Shown here: piece by piece, positions 8,254 to 16,212 of the stretch | Layout: the number at the start of each line of letters is the position of its first letter | Position numbering within the stretch: the first letter of the stretch is position 1 | NCBI RefSeq assembly: GCF_934560975.1 | Contig: NZ_CAKTFO010000007.1 | Coordinates: 1-64,000 of the forward strand | Reading direction: 5' to 3' | Source: an uncultured Sphingomonas sp. | GTDB lineage: Bacteria > Pseudomonadota > Alphaproteobacteria > Sphingomonadales > Sphingomonadaceae | DNA length: 64,000 bases | Notes under the pieces: generated by a model | What the model saw: only the letters and a program-made list of their open reading frames with translations | What the model was told of the DNA's origin: nothing | Databases searched by the model: none | Position numbers and translations under genes: made by a program

Positions 8254-11115
8254 TTAGAACAGCAGCTTCCTGACCGTCACCATCACCGTCCGACCGAGCG
8301 CATCGAGGTAAGCGGGCTGGTAGCGGAGCGGCGTGTCGCCGGCCGCGTCGCGCACGCGCTGGCGTTCGTTGGTGATGTTGTTGACCGCGAAGGTCAGCCG
8401 CAACCCGCGCGCCCATGGCTTGCCGACAAAGGCCGGCATCTGGCCGAAGTCGGCGAACAGGCGCAGGTCGGCGGTGGCGAGCGGCGAGAAATGGAGGTCG
8501 CCCAACGCGCCGGTATCGCCGCCGCGCACTGCGGTCGCGCTTTGCCAGTCGGCGCTGAGCCGGGCGCCCAGGCCATTGTTGGAATAGCCGACCTGCCCTT
8601 CCACACGGTGGCGGCTCGTGCCGCCGCCGCTGCCGATCGATCCGCCGTTCAACAGGTCGATCACCGGCAGGCCGCGACGGATCAGGATGTCGCTCTTCAG
8701 CGTCCACGTGTCATAGAGCGCGAATTGCAGCCGCCCGCCGCCTTGGCCGCGTCCGAAACCACCGCCGCCACCCCGGCCGAAGCCTCCGGGCCCTCCGCCA
8801 ACGCCTCCGCCAGGCCCCGCGCCACCGCCGGGGGGTGGCGCGGGTGCATCGCCGGGCGGCGGACCGTCGGAGGGTGAAGCCCCCTCGCCCCTCGGTCGCT
8901 GGTCCCCGGCCTGCTGGCGATCGGCCGATTGCTGTGCCCGCTCCTGCTGGCGACGCTGCGGAATGGGGAATGGCGGCGGCACGTCCTGACCAGCCTCTCG
9001 CGCGGCGCGCCACGCCTCAAACTTGCGCTGCATGATCGATTTGAGGTTGATGGACGCATTGAAGCCGATGCGCAGCTCGTCGCGCCGTTCCGAATCGAAG
9101 TTGACCGAGCGCGTATCGACCGAGATCAGTCGCCCCGCCGCATCGCGCACGAACCGGTCGGGAAACGCCCCTTCCACATCGATGGTCGGCTCGGGCAGGC
9201 TGAAGATCGATCCCGTGGTCCGCGTCCGCACATAATTGGCGATCAAGGTCAGGTCGCCCTTGTTCAACGGCTTCAGCGTCGCGCCGAGCTTGAGGACGCG
9301 CCGCCGGCTGCCGTCGAGATCGGGATTGCCGCCGCTGGTCTGGGTCACGTCCACGGTGGTGCCCGCGACATAGTCGAACACGCGCACCTGCGGCGTGATG
9401 ACGGTGGGATTGCCGAGTTGCTGCACGGTCGGTGCCGCCTCGTCGCGGGTGAAGGAGCCGATCAGGTTGAGCCTGGTCACCGGGGTCCACGTCACACCCC
9501 CGCCATAGGTGGTCAGCGTGCCGAAGTCGGACAGGTCGCGCACCGCCGCGTTGCCGTTCAGTGACAGGCTGCCAAGCCATGGCAACACGCCGTTGCGACG
9601 GCTGGCGATCGGCAGGTCGACATTGATCTGCCCGCTAGCATTGCGGCGGTCGAGGTCGCCGGACTGGCGCAGGCCGGCGCGTTCCGACGACGAATCGAGC
9701 CGGATATAATCAAGCCCGACGCGCAGGTTGGTGTTGATCGGCCCGGCCGGCAGCTTGGCGACCGGACCCCCGACCATCGCCTGCAGCTCGCCGCTATTGG
9801 CGATGGAGCGCGCCCGATCCGTCCGCGCGCCGCCGACCAGCCCGTCCGGCAGCGGCCCGAACGGATCCAGAGCGGGGTCGAGCGCGGTCAGGCGATCTTG
9901 CAGGCTCGCGATGTCGGGCGAACGATCGGTGCGGGTGCGCGTGTCGCTGTGGTCGTAATTGCCGGTGACGGTCCAGCGCCAATTGCCGCGATCTCCGTTC
10001 AGCCCCAGGCCGAGATGCCCGTCCAGCGTGCTGCCGCGCTGGTGCAAGGGATCGGTCGACAGGTAACGCTGCACCGCGACGCTACCGCCAAAAGGCGAAA
10101 ACGGGCTGTCGTCCGGCACCGCCAGCGTCGCGCCGGGTAGGCCGCGCAGGGCGTCCGTCTCCGTATAGGCCAGGCTGCCGTTCACCGTCGCGGTGGAACG
10201 CCCGAAGGCCGGCTGCGAATAGACGATGTTGGTGCTGATCTGCTGCGACGATCCACGCAACGTGCGATAGCGCGACACGTCGGTGACGTTGGGCGTGTTG
10301 GCGGTGGCGGCAAAGTCCGCAAGCGTGCGGCCCGTCACCGGAACACCAGCAACGGTCACCGCCTGACCGACGAGCGCGCTCAACGCCGGATCTATCTCGG
10401 CCGACGCGCTGCCGATCGGCGCCGTGACGTTGCCCGCGAGGTCATAGGGTTGCCCGCTCGCGATCGACTGGACGTCGCGCTGGCTTTCCTTCAGCTTGGC
10501 ATTGCCCTGGTAGCGGAGGTTGACGCTCAGCCGCTGGTCGCGGCGGATGCGGACCAGGTTGACCTCCGGATTGGTGTTCTCGCCGCCGCCCTCCGTGGCG
10601 ATGCCCGCGCCGGCCTGCGCCACCAGCGTCCGGAAACGCTGCCGCAGGACGAAGTTCACCACCCGCTGATCGGCGGAGTAGCCGTATTTCAGCGACACTT
10701 CCTCCGGCAGGATTTCCACCCGCAGGATCGCCTCGGTCGGCAGGTCGCGTATCTCGCCGAAGCCGGTGATCCGCCGGCCGTTGAGCAGCACCACCGGCGC
10801 GCCCTGCCCGCGCCCGCTGGTGGTCTGCGGCGCCAGCTGATCGAGCAGGTCGGAGACATTGTTGACGCCGTAGGAGCGGACATCCGCCGGGCTCAGCGTC
10901 ACCTCCGGCTGGATGTCGCCGATCACCGACCCCGGGGGCTTCTGCCCGGTGACGGTGATCTCCTCCTCCGCCTCCATCGCGTCGGCCGCCGCGGCGGGAT
11001 GCTCGGCCGTGGCCGGCTCGCCTGCGGCAATTGCCGATTCGGTCGGGCTGGCGGTCTGGGCCGCCACCATCATCGGGGTCAACAGCAGCGGCAGGGTCAG
11101 CAGGGTGTGGCGCAT
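8254..11115 (-). CDS. TonB-dependent receptor with Pro/Gly-rich insertion
   Basis: An outer-membrane energised uptake channel of 953 residues. After a signal peptide (MRHTLLTLPLLLTPMMVAAQ) comes a TonB-box-like EEITVTGQK, then the plug domain (VSDLLDQLAPQTTSGRGQG, VVLLNGRRI, RVEILPEEVSLKYGY) and a long beta-barrel ending ALGRTVMVTVRKLLF with a terminal Phe. ATG 11115 is preferred over an upstream GTG (11157) because it begins the signal peptide. Residues of roughly 715-795 form an odd insert rich in Gln/Arg, then Pro/Gly, inside the barrel region. The substrate cannot be read from the sequence. No transporter partner is adjacent. Confidence 0.9.
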   Translation of the reverse strand: MRHTLLTLPLLLTPMMVAAQTASPTESAIAAGEPATAEHPAAAADAMEAEEEITVTGQKPPGSVIGDIQPEVTLSPADVRSYGVNNVSDLLDQLAPQTTSGRGQGAPVVLLNGRRITGFGEIRDLPTEAILRVEILPEEVSLKYGYSADQRVVNFVLRQRFRTLVAQAGAGIATEGGGENTNPEVNLVRIRRDQRLSVNLRYQGNAKLKESQRDVQSIASGQPYDLAGNVTAPIGSASAEIDPALSALVGQAVTVAGVPVTGRTLADFAATANTPNVTDVSRYRTLRGSSQQISTNIVYSQPAFGRSTATVNGSLAYTETDALRGLPGATLAVPDDSPFSPFGGSVAVQRYLSTDPLHQRGSTLDGHLGLGLNGDRGNWRWTVTGNYDHSDTRTRTDRSPDIASLQDRLTALDPALDPFGPLPDGLVGGARTDRARSIANSGELQAMVGGPVAKLPAGPINTNLRVGLDYIRLDSSSERAGLRQSGDLDRRNASGQINVDLPIASRRNGVLPWLGSLSLNGNAAVRDLSDFGTLTTYGGGVTWTPVTRLNLIGSFTRDEAAPTVQQLGNPTVITPQVRVFDYVAGTTVDVTQTSGGNPDLDGSRRRVLKLGATLKPLNKGDLTLIANYVRTRTTGSIFSLPEPTIDVEGAFPDRFVRDAAGRLISVDTRSVNFDSERRDELRIGFNASINLKSIMQRKFEAWRAAREAGQDVPPPFPIPQRRQQERAQQSADRQQAGDQRPRGEGASPSDGPPPGDAPAPPPGGGAGPGGGVGGGPGGFGRGGGGGFGRGQGGGRLQFALYDTWTLKSDILIRRGLPVIDLLNGGSIGSGGGTSRHRVEGQVGYSNNGLGARLSADWQSATAVRGGDTGALGDLHFSPLATADLRLFADFGQMPAFVGKPWARGLRLTFAVNNITNERQRVRDAAGDTPLRYQPAYLDALGRTVMVTVRKLLF

Positions 11116-11187
11116 ACGGCGGCGCTTAGGGGCGCCAAGTTGAACCGGGGCTTTCACGCGACGAACCGTTCGGGCGTGCGATCGCGA

Positions 11188-12204
11188 TCAGATCAGGCCG
11201 GCAAGCGGGCTGGACGGATCGGCATAAAGCCGCTTGCCCATGCGGCCGGCGCGATAGGACAGGCGTCCCGCCTCCACCGCCGCCTTCATCGCCGCCGCCA
11301 TCATGATCGGGTCCTTGGCCTCAGCGATGGCGGTGTTCATCAGCACGCCGTCGCAGCCCAGCTCCATCGCCACCGCCGCGTCGGATGCGCTGCCGACGCC
11401 CGCATCGACCAGCACCGGCACCTTGGCCCCTTCCACGATCAGGCGGATCGTGACGAGGTTCTGGATGCCCAACCCCGACCCGATCGGCGCGCCCAGCGGC
11501 ATGATCGCCACCGCGCCCGCATCCTCCAGCCGCCTGGCGGCGATGGGATCGTCGACGCAATAGACCATCGGCTCGAAGCCTTCCTTGGCCAGCACCTCGG
11601 TCGCGCGCAACGTCTCGACCATGTCGGGGTAGAGCGTCCGCGCCTCGCCCAGCACCTCCAGCTTCACCAGGTTCCAACCGCCCGCCTCGCGCGCCAGGCG
11701 CAGCGTGCGGATCGCATCCTCCGCCGTGAAGCAGCCGGCGGTGTTCGGCAGGTAGGTGACCTTCTTGGGATCGATATAATCCGTCAGCATCGGCGCGTTG
11801 CGATCGCTGACGTTCACGCGCCGCACCGCCACGGTCACGATCTCCGCGCCCGAAGCCTCCAGAGCGGCGGCATTCTGGGCGAAATCCTTATACTTGCCGG
11901 TGCCGACGATCAGGCGCGAGCGGAAGGTCCGCCCCGCCACCGTCCACGTATCCTGCGCGATCGACGCGGCATGGTCGCCGCCGCCGACGAAGTGGACGAT
12001 CTCCAGCTCGTCGCCATCCTCCAGCTCGACCTGGGCGATGGTGGAGCGCGGCACCACCTCCAAATTGCGTTCCACCGCCACCTTTTCGGGGACCAGGCCC
12101 AGTTCCTGCGCCAGGTCGGCGATGGTCATGCCGGCGGCCACGCGCTTGTGTCCGCCATTGACCGTGATAGTGATGGTGCCGTCGCTATGGATGGGTGTCG
12201 TCAT
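11188..12204 (-). CDS. thiSG: Fused sulfur carrier ThiS / thiazole synthase ThiG
   Basis: Makes the thiazole phosphate of thiamin. Residues 10-76 are a ThiS ubiquitin-like domain (ITVNGGHKRVAAGMTIADL ending HFVGGG at 71-76). Residues from about 85 on are the ThiG barrel: FRSRLIVGTGKYKD, EIVTVAVRRVN, the Schiff-base lysine region VKLEVLGEARTLYPD and the phosphate site VLVDAGVGSASDAA. The two are normally separate proteins. ThiS must expose its C-terminal Gly-Gly to be thiocarboxylated, so the fusion raises a mechanistic question. I see no TPP riboswitch in the 114-bp upstream gap. Confidence 0.93.
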   Translation of the reverse strand: MTTPIHSDGTITITVNGGHKRVAAGMTIADLAQELGLVPEKVAVERNLEVVPRSTIAQVELEDGDELEIVHFVGGGDHAASIAQDTWTVAGRTFRSRLIVGTGKYKDFAQNAAALEASGAEIVTVAVRRVNVSDRNAPMLTDYIDPKKVTYLPNTAGCFTAEDAIRTLRLAREAGGWNLVKLEVLGEARTLYPDMVETLRATEVLAKEGFEPMVYCVDDPIAARRLEDAGAVAIMPLGAPIGSGLGIQNLVTIRLIVEGAKVPVLVDAGVGSASDAAVAMELGCDGVLMNTAIAEAKDPIMMAAAMKAAVEAGRLSYRAGRMGKRLYADPSSPLAGLI

Positions 12205-12318
12205 GCACCCGATCTAGGGCTTTGCGACGCAGGATGAAACCCGGATGCGTTTGATGCGCTGGACGTTCGCGGCCGTCCCTGCCAATAGCGCCGCTTCACT
12301 TTCAGGGGCCATCGTCGG

Positions 12319-12795
12319 ATGACCGAAACCAATAACACCACCATGCAGGTTGATGCCGGGCTGGTCCGCCAGCTCGCCGAACTGCTCGATGACACGCGCC
12401 TCACCGAGATCGAGGTGCAGGATGGCGATCGCCGCATCCGTGTCGTGCGCAGCGTCACCATGACCTCGGCGGCGCCGGTCGCCGTCGCCGCCGCGCCGAT
12501 GGCGCCCGCTTCCGCCGCGCCTGCCGCCGCACCGGCGCTGGCGGCTCCCTCGGGCGAGCATCCCGGCACGATCCGCTCGCCGATGGTCGGCACTTGCTAC
12601 ATGTCGAGCGCGCCCGGTGCAAAGGCGTTCGTCTCGGTCGGGGATCAGGTCGGCGCGGGCGACACCTTGCTGATCGTGGAGGCGATGAAGGTCATGAACC
12701 CGATCGTCTCGCCGCGCGCCGGCAAGGTCACGGCCATCCTGGTCGACAATGCCCAGCCGGTCGAGTTCGACCAGCCGCTCGTCGTCGTCGAGTAA
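12319..12795 (+). CDS. accB: Acetyl-CoA carboxylase biotin carboxyl carrier protein
   Basis: Carries the biotin that shuttles CO2 between biotin carboxylase and carboxyltransferase in the first step of fatty acid synthesis. At 158 residues it has family length. Its N-terminal segment (LVRQLAELLDDTRLTEIEVQDGDRRIRV) is followed by an Ala/Pro-rich flexible linker (about 50-75) and the biotinyl domain, with the biotinylation motif VEAMKVMN (Lys124). It is followed after 6 bp by accC, the usual operon partner, and lies divergent from thiSG. Confidence 0.97.
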   Translation: MTETNNTTMQVDAGLVRQLAELLDDTRLTEIEVQDGDRRIRVVRSVTMTSAAPVAVAAAPMAPASAAPAAAPALAAPSGEHPGTIRSPMVGTCYMSSAPGAKAFVSVGDQVGAGDTLLIVEAMKVMNPIVSPRAGKVTAILVDNAQPVEFDQPLVVVE

Positions 12796-12801
12796 GCGCC
12801 C

Positions 12802-14154
12802 TTGCCCGAGATCAAGAAGGTCCTGATCGCCAACCGCGGCGAGATCGCGCTCCGCATCCACCGCGCCTGCCACGAAATGGGCATCCGCACGGTCGCGGCC
12901 CACTCGACCGCCGATGCCGACGCAATGCACGTCCGGCTGGCGGACGAGGCGATCTGCATCGGTCCGCCGAGCGCGGGCGAAAGCTACCTCAACATCCCGA
13001 ACATCATCTCCGCCGCCGAGATTTCGGGCGCGGACGCGATCCATCCGGGCTACGGCTTCCTGTCGGAGAATGCCCGTTTCGCGGAGATCGTGGAGGCGCA
13101 CGACATCATCTGGATCGGGCCCAAGCCCGAACATATCCGGACCATGGGCGATAAGGTGGAGGCCAAGCGTAGCGCCGGCGCGCTCGGCCTGCCGCTCGTG
13201 CCCGGTTCCGATGGCGCGCTGAGCGACGTGGCCGAGGCGAAGGCCCTGGCACGTGAGATCGGCTATCCCGTCCTGATCAAGGCCGCATCGGGCGGCGGCG
13301 GGCGCGGCATGAAGGTCGTGCCGAGCGAGGACCAGCTCGAAACCCTGATGGAGCAGGCCGGGACGGAGGCTGCGGCCGCGTTCGGTGACGCCACCGTCTA
13401 CATGGAGAAATATCTCGGCGATCCCCGCCACATCGAATTCCAGATCTTTGGCGACGGCAACGGCAACGCCATCCACCTGGGCGAGCGCGACTGCTCGCTC
13501 CAGCGCCGACACCAGAAGGTACTGGAAGAGGCCCCCTCCCCGATCATCTCCCCGGAGGAGCGCGAACGGATGGGCGGCATCGTCGCCAGCGCGATGGCCG
13601 ACATGGGTTATCGCGGCGCGGGCACGATCGAGTTCCTGTGGGAAGACGGCGAATTCTACTTCATCGAGATGAATACCCGCCTGCAGGTGGAGCATCCGGT
13701 GACGGAGGCGATCACCGGCCTCGACCTCGTTCGCGAACAGATCCGCATCGCGGAGGGTCACCCGCTGTCGCTGCGCCAGGAAGACGTGGTGTTCCGGGGC
13801 CATGCGATCGAATGCCGCATCAATGCCGAGGATCCGCGCACCTTCGCCCCGTCGCCGGGGACGGTGAAGCAATATCACGCGCCGGGCGGCATGAACGTCC
13901 GCGTCGATAGCGGCCTGTATGCGGGGTACCGCATCCCGCCTTATTACGATTCGATGATCGCCAAGCTGATCGTCTATGGCACCACCCGTCAGGGCGCGCT
14001 CCGCCGCCTGCGCCGCGCGCTGGAGGAGTTCGTGATCGAGGGGGTGAAGACCACCATCCCGCTTCACCAGGCGCTGCTGGACGATCCCGAATTTCAGCAG
14101 GGCGATTATACGATCAAGTGGCTGGAACGCTGGCTCGCCGAACAGGGCGAATAA
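12802..14154 (+). CDS. accC: Acetyl-CoA carboxylase, biotin carboxylase subunit
   Basis: ATP-grasp enzyme that carboxylates the biotin on AccB using bicarbonate. The 450-residue length matches the family. The N-terminal fold starts KKVLIANRGEIALRI. The Gly-rich ATP loop is AASGGGGRGMKV (about 161-172), and the active-site region shows FIEMNTRLQVEHPVTE (about 287-302). The start is TTG at 12802, directly 6 bp after accB. No ATG or GTG gives a better family N-terminus, so this is a real non-ATG start. A strong hairpin terminator follows about 20 bp after the stop. Confidence 0.97.
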   Translation: MPEIKKVLIANRGEIALRIHRACHEMGIRTVAAHSTADADAMHVRLADEAICIGPPSAGESYLNIPNIISAAEISGADAIHPGYGFLSENARFAEIVEAHDIIWIGPKPEHIRTMGDKVEAKRSAGALGLPLVPGSDGALSDVAEAKALAREIGYPVLIKAASGGGGRGMKVVPSEDQLETLMEQAGTEAAAAFGDATVYMEKYLGDPRHIEFQIFGDGNGNAIHLGERDCSLQRRHQKVLEEAPSPIISPEERERMGGIVASAMADMGYRGAGTIEFLWEDGEFYFIEMNTRLQVEHPVTEAITGLDLVREQIRIAEGHPLSLRQEDVVFRGHAIECRINAEDPRTFAPSPGTVKQYHAPGGMNVRVDSGLYAGYRIPPYYDSMIAKLIVYGTTRQGALRRLRRALEEFVIEGVKTTIPLHQALLDDPEFQQGDYTIKWLERWLAEQGE

Positions 14155-14174
14155 GCCGGGGATGTAGCGGATGG

Positions 14175-14208
14175 AGGGCCGGTCGCCGCAAGCGCGCCGG
14201 CCCTTTTT
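14175..14208 (+). terminator. Rho-independent terminator after accBC
   Basis: A perfect 8-bp stem AGGGCCGG (14175-14182) / CCGGCCCT (14197-14204) runs directly into five T residues (14204-14208), about 20 bp after the accC stop. It is well placed to end the accBC transcript before the convergent HPP-family gene. Confidence 0.88.
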
Positions 14209-14237
14209 CCTTGCTCCGTATCGCCTGCCGCGCCCGG

Positions 14238-14930
14238 CTATGCCGTCTTCGCCCCACCCCGACGCTGCGCAGCGTGATACTCGACGCGCCGGAACAGCAG
14301 GTCGAGATCCTCCCGGCTGACATCGAATGTTTCGCCGAGTTCCTCCAACGCAAGGTCGATATCCTCGGGATGCGGCAGGCCGGATAGCGGCGGCACGACA
14401 TAGCCCGCTACCGGCACCGGACGGTGCGGATAGCTGTGCCCCGACCAGCGATGGAAGGCGAGACCGATCCCGGCGAGGATGACAGCATTCAGGCCGATCG
14501 GCAGCAGCGGGAACAGATATCCCGCCGACGTCACCGCCGGTCCGCCCACCACTGCCGTCAGCGCCGCCGCCCCGCCCGGCGGATGGAGCGAGCGCGTCAG
14601 CGACATGGCCAGGATAGCCAGAGCCACCGCCAACCCCGCCGCCAACGAGGGGATCGGCACCAGCTTCGCCACTGTCACGCCGACCATTGCCGAGATGACG
14701 TTGCCGCCGACCACCGGCCACGGCTGCGCCAGGGGGCTCGCCGGAACTGCGAATACCAGCACAGCCGATGCGCCCATCGGCGCGACGATCCACAGCCAGG
14801 CACCTGCGGGATGGACCAGCAGCGCGCTGATCAGCCCGGTCAGGGCAATACCCACGAACGCGCCGATACAGGCGAACAGCCGATCCGGCAGATTGCCGCC
14901 GGCCAGGATCGGAACGAAATAAGCGCGCAT
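14238..14930 (-). CDS. HPP-family membrane protein
   Basis: A 230-residue inner-membrane protein with about four hydrophobic helices between residues 15 and 160 and a soluble C-terminal tail. The defining HPP motif is present as SLHPPGGAAAL (about residue 112). Members of this family are proposed transporters or channels, some linked to nitrite or stress in plastids and bacteria, but the substrate is generally unknown. The tail (about 170-230, GLPHPEDIDLALEELGETFDVSREDLD) is acidic. It is convergent with accC and separated from it by a terminator. Confidence 0.85.
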   Translation of the reverse strand: MRAYFVPILAGGNLPDRLFACIGAFVGIALTGLISALLVHPAGAWLWIVAPMGASAVLVFAVPASPLAQPWPVVGGNVISAMVGVTVAKLVPIPSLAAGLAVALAILAMSLTRSLHPPGGAAALTAVVGGPAVTSAGYLFPLLPIGLNAVILAGIGLAFHRWSGHSYPHRPVPVAGYVVPPLSGLPHPEDIDLALEELGETFDVSREDLDLLFRRVEYHAAQRRGGAKTA

Positions 14931-15084
14931 ATGGGTTCCAACAGCTTCGTCGTCTCGCGCTTAGGAGGGGACAGGCTCGCCGTCACACAAGATGTGCTTG
15001 CGTGATGAAAAGGGCGTGCGGTTTGGGCGGCTGCATGTTGCCGCGCCAGCGTGCTACGATCCAGGCTTGCACATGGGAGACCGC

Positions 15085-15420
15085 ATGAAGGCCACGATCT
15101 ACCACAATCCCCGCTGCTCCAAATCGCGCGAGGCGCTGGCGCTGTTGCAGCAGGCCGGGGCCAACATCGTCATCGTCGAATATCTGAAGAACCCGCCTGC
15201 CCGTGCCGACTTGGCGCGGCTCTTTGCCGATGCGGGAATGACGCCGCGCGATGGGCTGCGTCTGGCCGAAGCGGAGGCAAAGGGGCTGAAGGATGCGTCT
15301 GACGACGCGATCCTCGACGCGATGGCAGGCAATCCCGTTGTGATCGAACGGCCGCTGGTCCGAACGGAAAAGGGCGTCCGCCTGGGACGCCCTCCGCAAA
15401 GGATCCATGAGATCCTGTAG
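15085..15420 (+). CDS. arsC: Arsenate reductase (glutaredoxin-type ArsC)
   Basis: A 111-residue thioredoxin-fold protein. The N-terminus MKATIYHNPRCSKSREALALL carries the catalytic Cys11 of the ArsC family. The C-terminal IERPLVRTEKGVRLGRPP contains the conserved arginine region that binds arsenate. It would reduce arsenate to arsenite with glutathione/glutaredoxin. ATG 15085 was chosen because GGGAGA lies four bases upstream and the next residues match family N-termini. Longer in-frame starts lack this support. No arsB, acr3 or arsR gene is next to it, so it is a solitary housekeeping-type copy. A few ArsC-fold relatives (Spx, YffB) are not arsenate reductases. Confidence 0.88.
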   Translation: MKATIYHNPRCSKSREALALLQQAGANIVIVEYLKNPPARADLARLFADAGMTPRDGLRLAEAEAKGLKDASDDAILDAMAGNPVVIERPLVRTEKGVRLGRPPQRIHEIL

Positions 15421-15421
15421 C

Positions 15422-15449
15422 AAGGCAACGGGTCGCCCCGTCGCCTTTC
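15422..15449. terminator. Bidirectional terminator-like hairpin between arsC and the outer-membrane gene
   Basis: An 11-bp stem with one A-C mismatch (AAGGCAACGGG 15422-15432 / CCCGTCGCCTT 15437-15447) and a TCGC loop fills the 35-bp gap between two convergent genes. It is followed by TCT on the plus strand, with pyrimidine-rich sequence on the minus strand too. The T-tracts are short, so its efficiency is uncertain. Confidence 0.55.
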
Positions 15450-15455
15450 TCCACC

Positions 15456-16007
15456 TTAGAAGTGGAACACCACGCCGGCCATCGGACGGATGGAGTCGAA
15501 GTCATAGGTGTCGATCTGCAGGCGCAGGCGCGGACCGGCGCTGCCGGTGATGCCGCCCAGACCGATGTCCTTCGGACCGACTTCGACGCCCGCGCCGTAC
15601 ATCACGTCCTTCTGATCGGAGAAGCCGCGACGGCCATTGACCCACTGGTAGCCGGCCGACACGTAGATCAGGCCGCTGTCACCAGCGCGGAAACCGGCGC
15701 GGCCCTTGGCGCCATATTCCCAATCGATATCCTTGAAGCCCTTGGTGGCGTTACCTTCGGCACCGACGAAGAATGCGCCGAGCGGCACGTTCACGCCTGC
15801 GATGCCGGAGATCAGCGCGCCGTCCGGATAGCCGCGGCGACCGTTGGTGCCGAACTCGCTGCGGCGGTCAAAGCTGTGATAGCCGCCGAGGACGCCGACA
15901 TAGGGCTCGATCCCGAACGGACGGCTGCCGTCCGGAGCGGTATCCTGCGCGGAAGCGGCAACGGACACGCCCGCCGCAAGCGCGGCAGCGAGGACGATCT
16001 TGTACAT
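15456..16007 (-). CDS. Small beta-barrel outer-membrane protein, opacity-like
   Basis: A 183-residue exported protein. It has a clean signal peptide (MYKIVLAAALAAGVSVAASAQ) and then alternating amphipathic strands (YVGVLGGYHSF, FVGAEGNAT, GRAGFRAG, LIYVSAGYQWVNG). It ends in ...RPMAGVVFHF, whose terminal Phe is typical of outer-membrane barrels. It resembles the 8-stranded opacity/OmpA-like porin fold. Two close ATGs exist. AGGAG at 16016-16020 is 8 nt from ATG 16007 but only 2 nt from ATG 16013, so 16007 is chosen. No specific function can be read. Confidence 0.8.
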   Translation of the reverse strand: MYKIVLAAALAAGVSVAASAQDTAPDGSRPFGIEPYVGVLGGYHSFDRRSEFGTNGRRGYPDGALISGIAGVNVPLGAFFVGAEGNATKGFKDIDWEYGAKGRAGFRAGDSGLIYVSAGYQWVNGRRGFSDQKDVMYGAGVEVGPKDIGLGGITGSAGPRLRLQIDTYDFDSIRPMAGVVFHF

Positions 16008-16212
16008 ATACATAACTCCTGATGTTCATCGGGCGAGCGGCCCTCGGGCCCCTCTCGCAGGCGCAATAACCCTGCGCGGTCGGCGTCGGTTGCGTGACAT
16101 GAGACGAAAAGCAGAAACGTGTCTTATCGGCAACACTCTGCTCCGCCCCCGTGACGCGACGGCGCATGGACGGGCCGCCGCGTCGGCAGGCCCACCCATC
16201 CACGAGGCGCCT

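Noticed and set aside
8735..8935. Repeat-rich DNA that could be taken for a tandem array or CRISPR
   Set aside because: It is the coding sequence of the Gly/Pro-rich insert in the TonB receptor. There are no regular spacers and the frame stays open.
10450..12237. A 595-codon plus-strand frame spanning the TonB receptor start and thiSG
   Set aside because: It crosses two convincing minus-strand genes and their gap. Its composition is that of a codon-position shadow.
12205..12318. Possible TPP riboswitch upstream of thiSG
   Set aside because: The conserved CTGAGA and ACCTGA-type elements are not present on the minus strand of this 114-bp gap.
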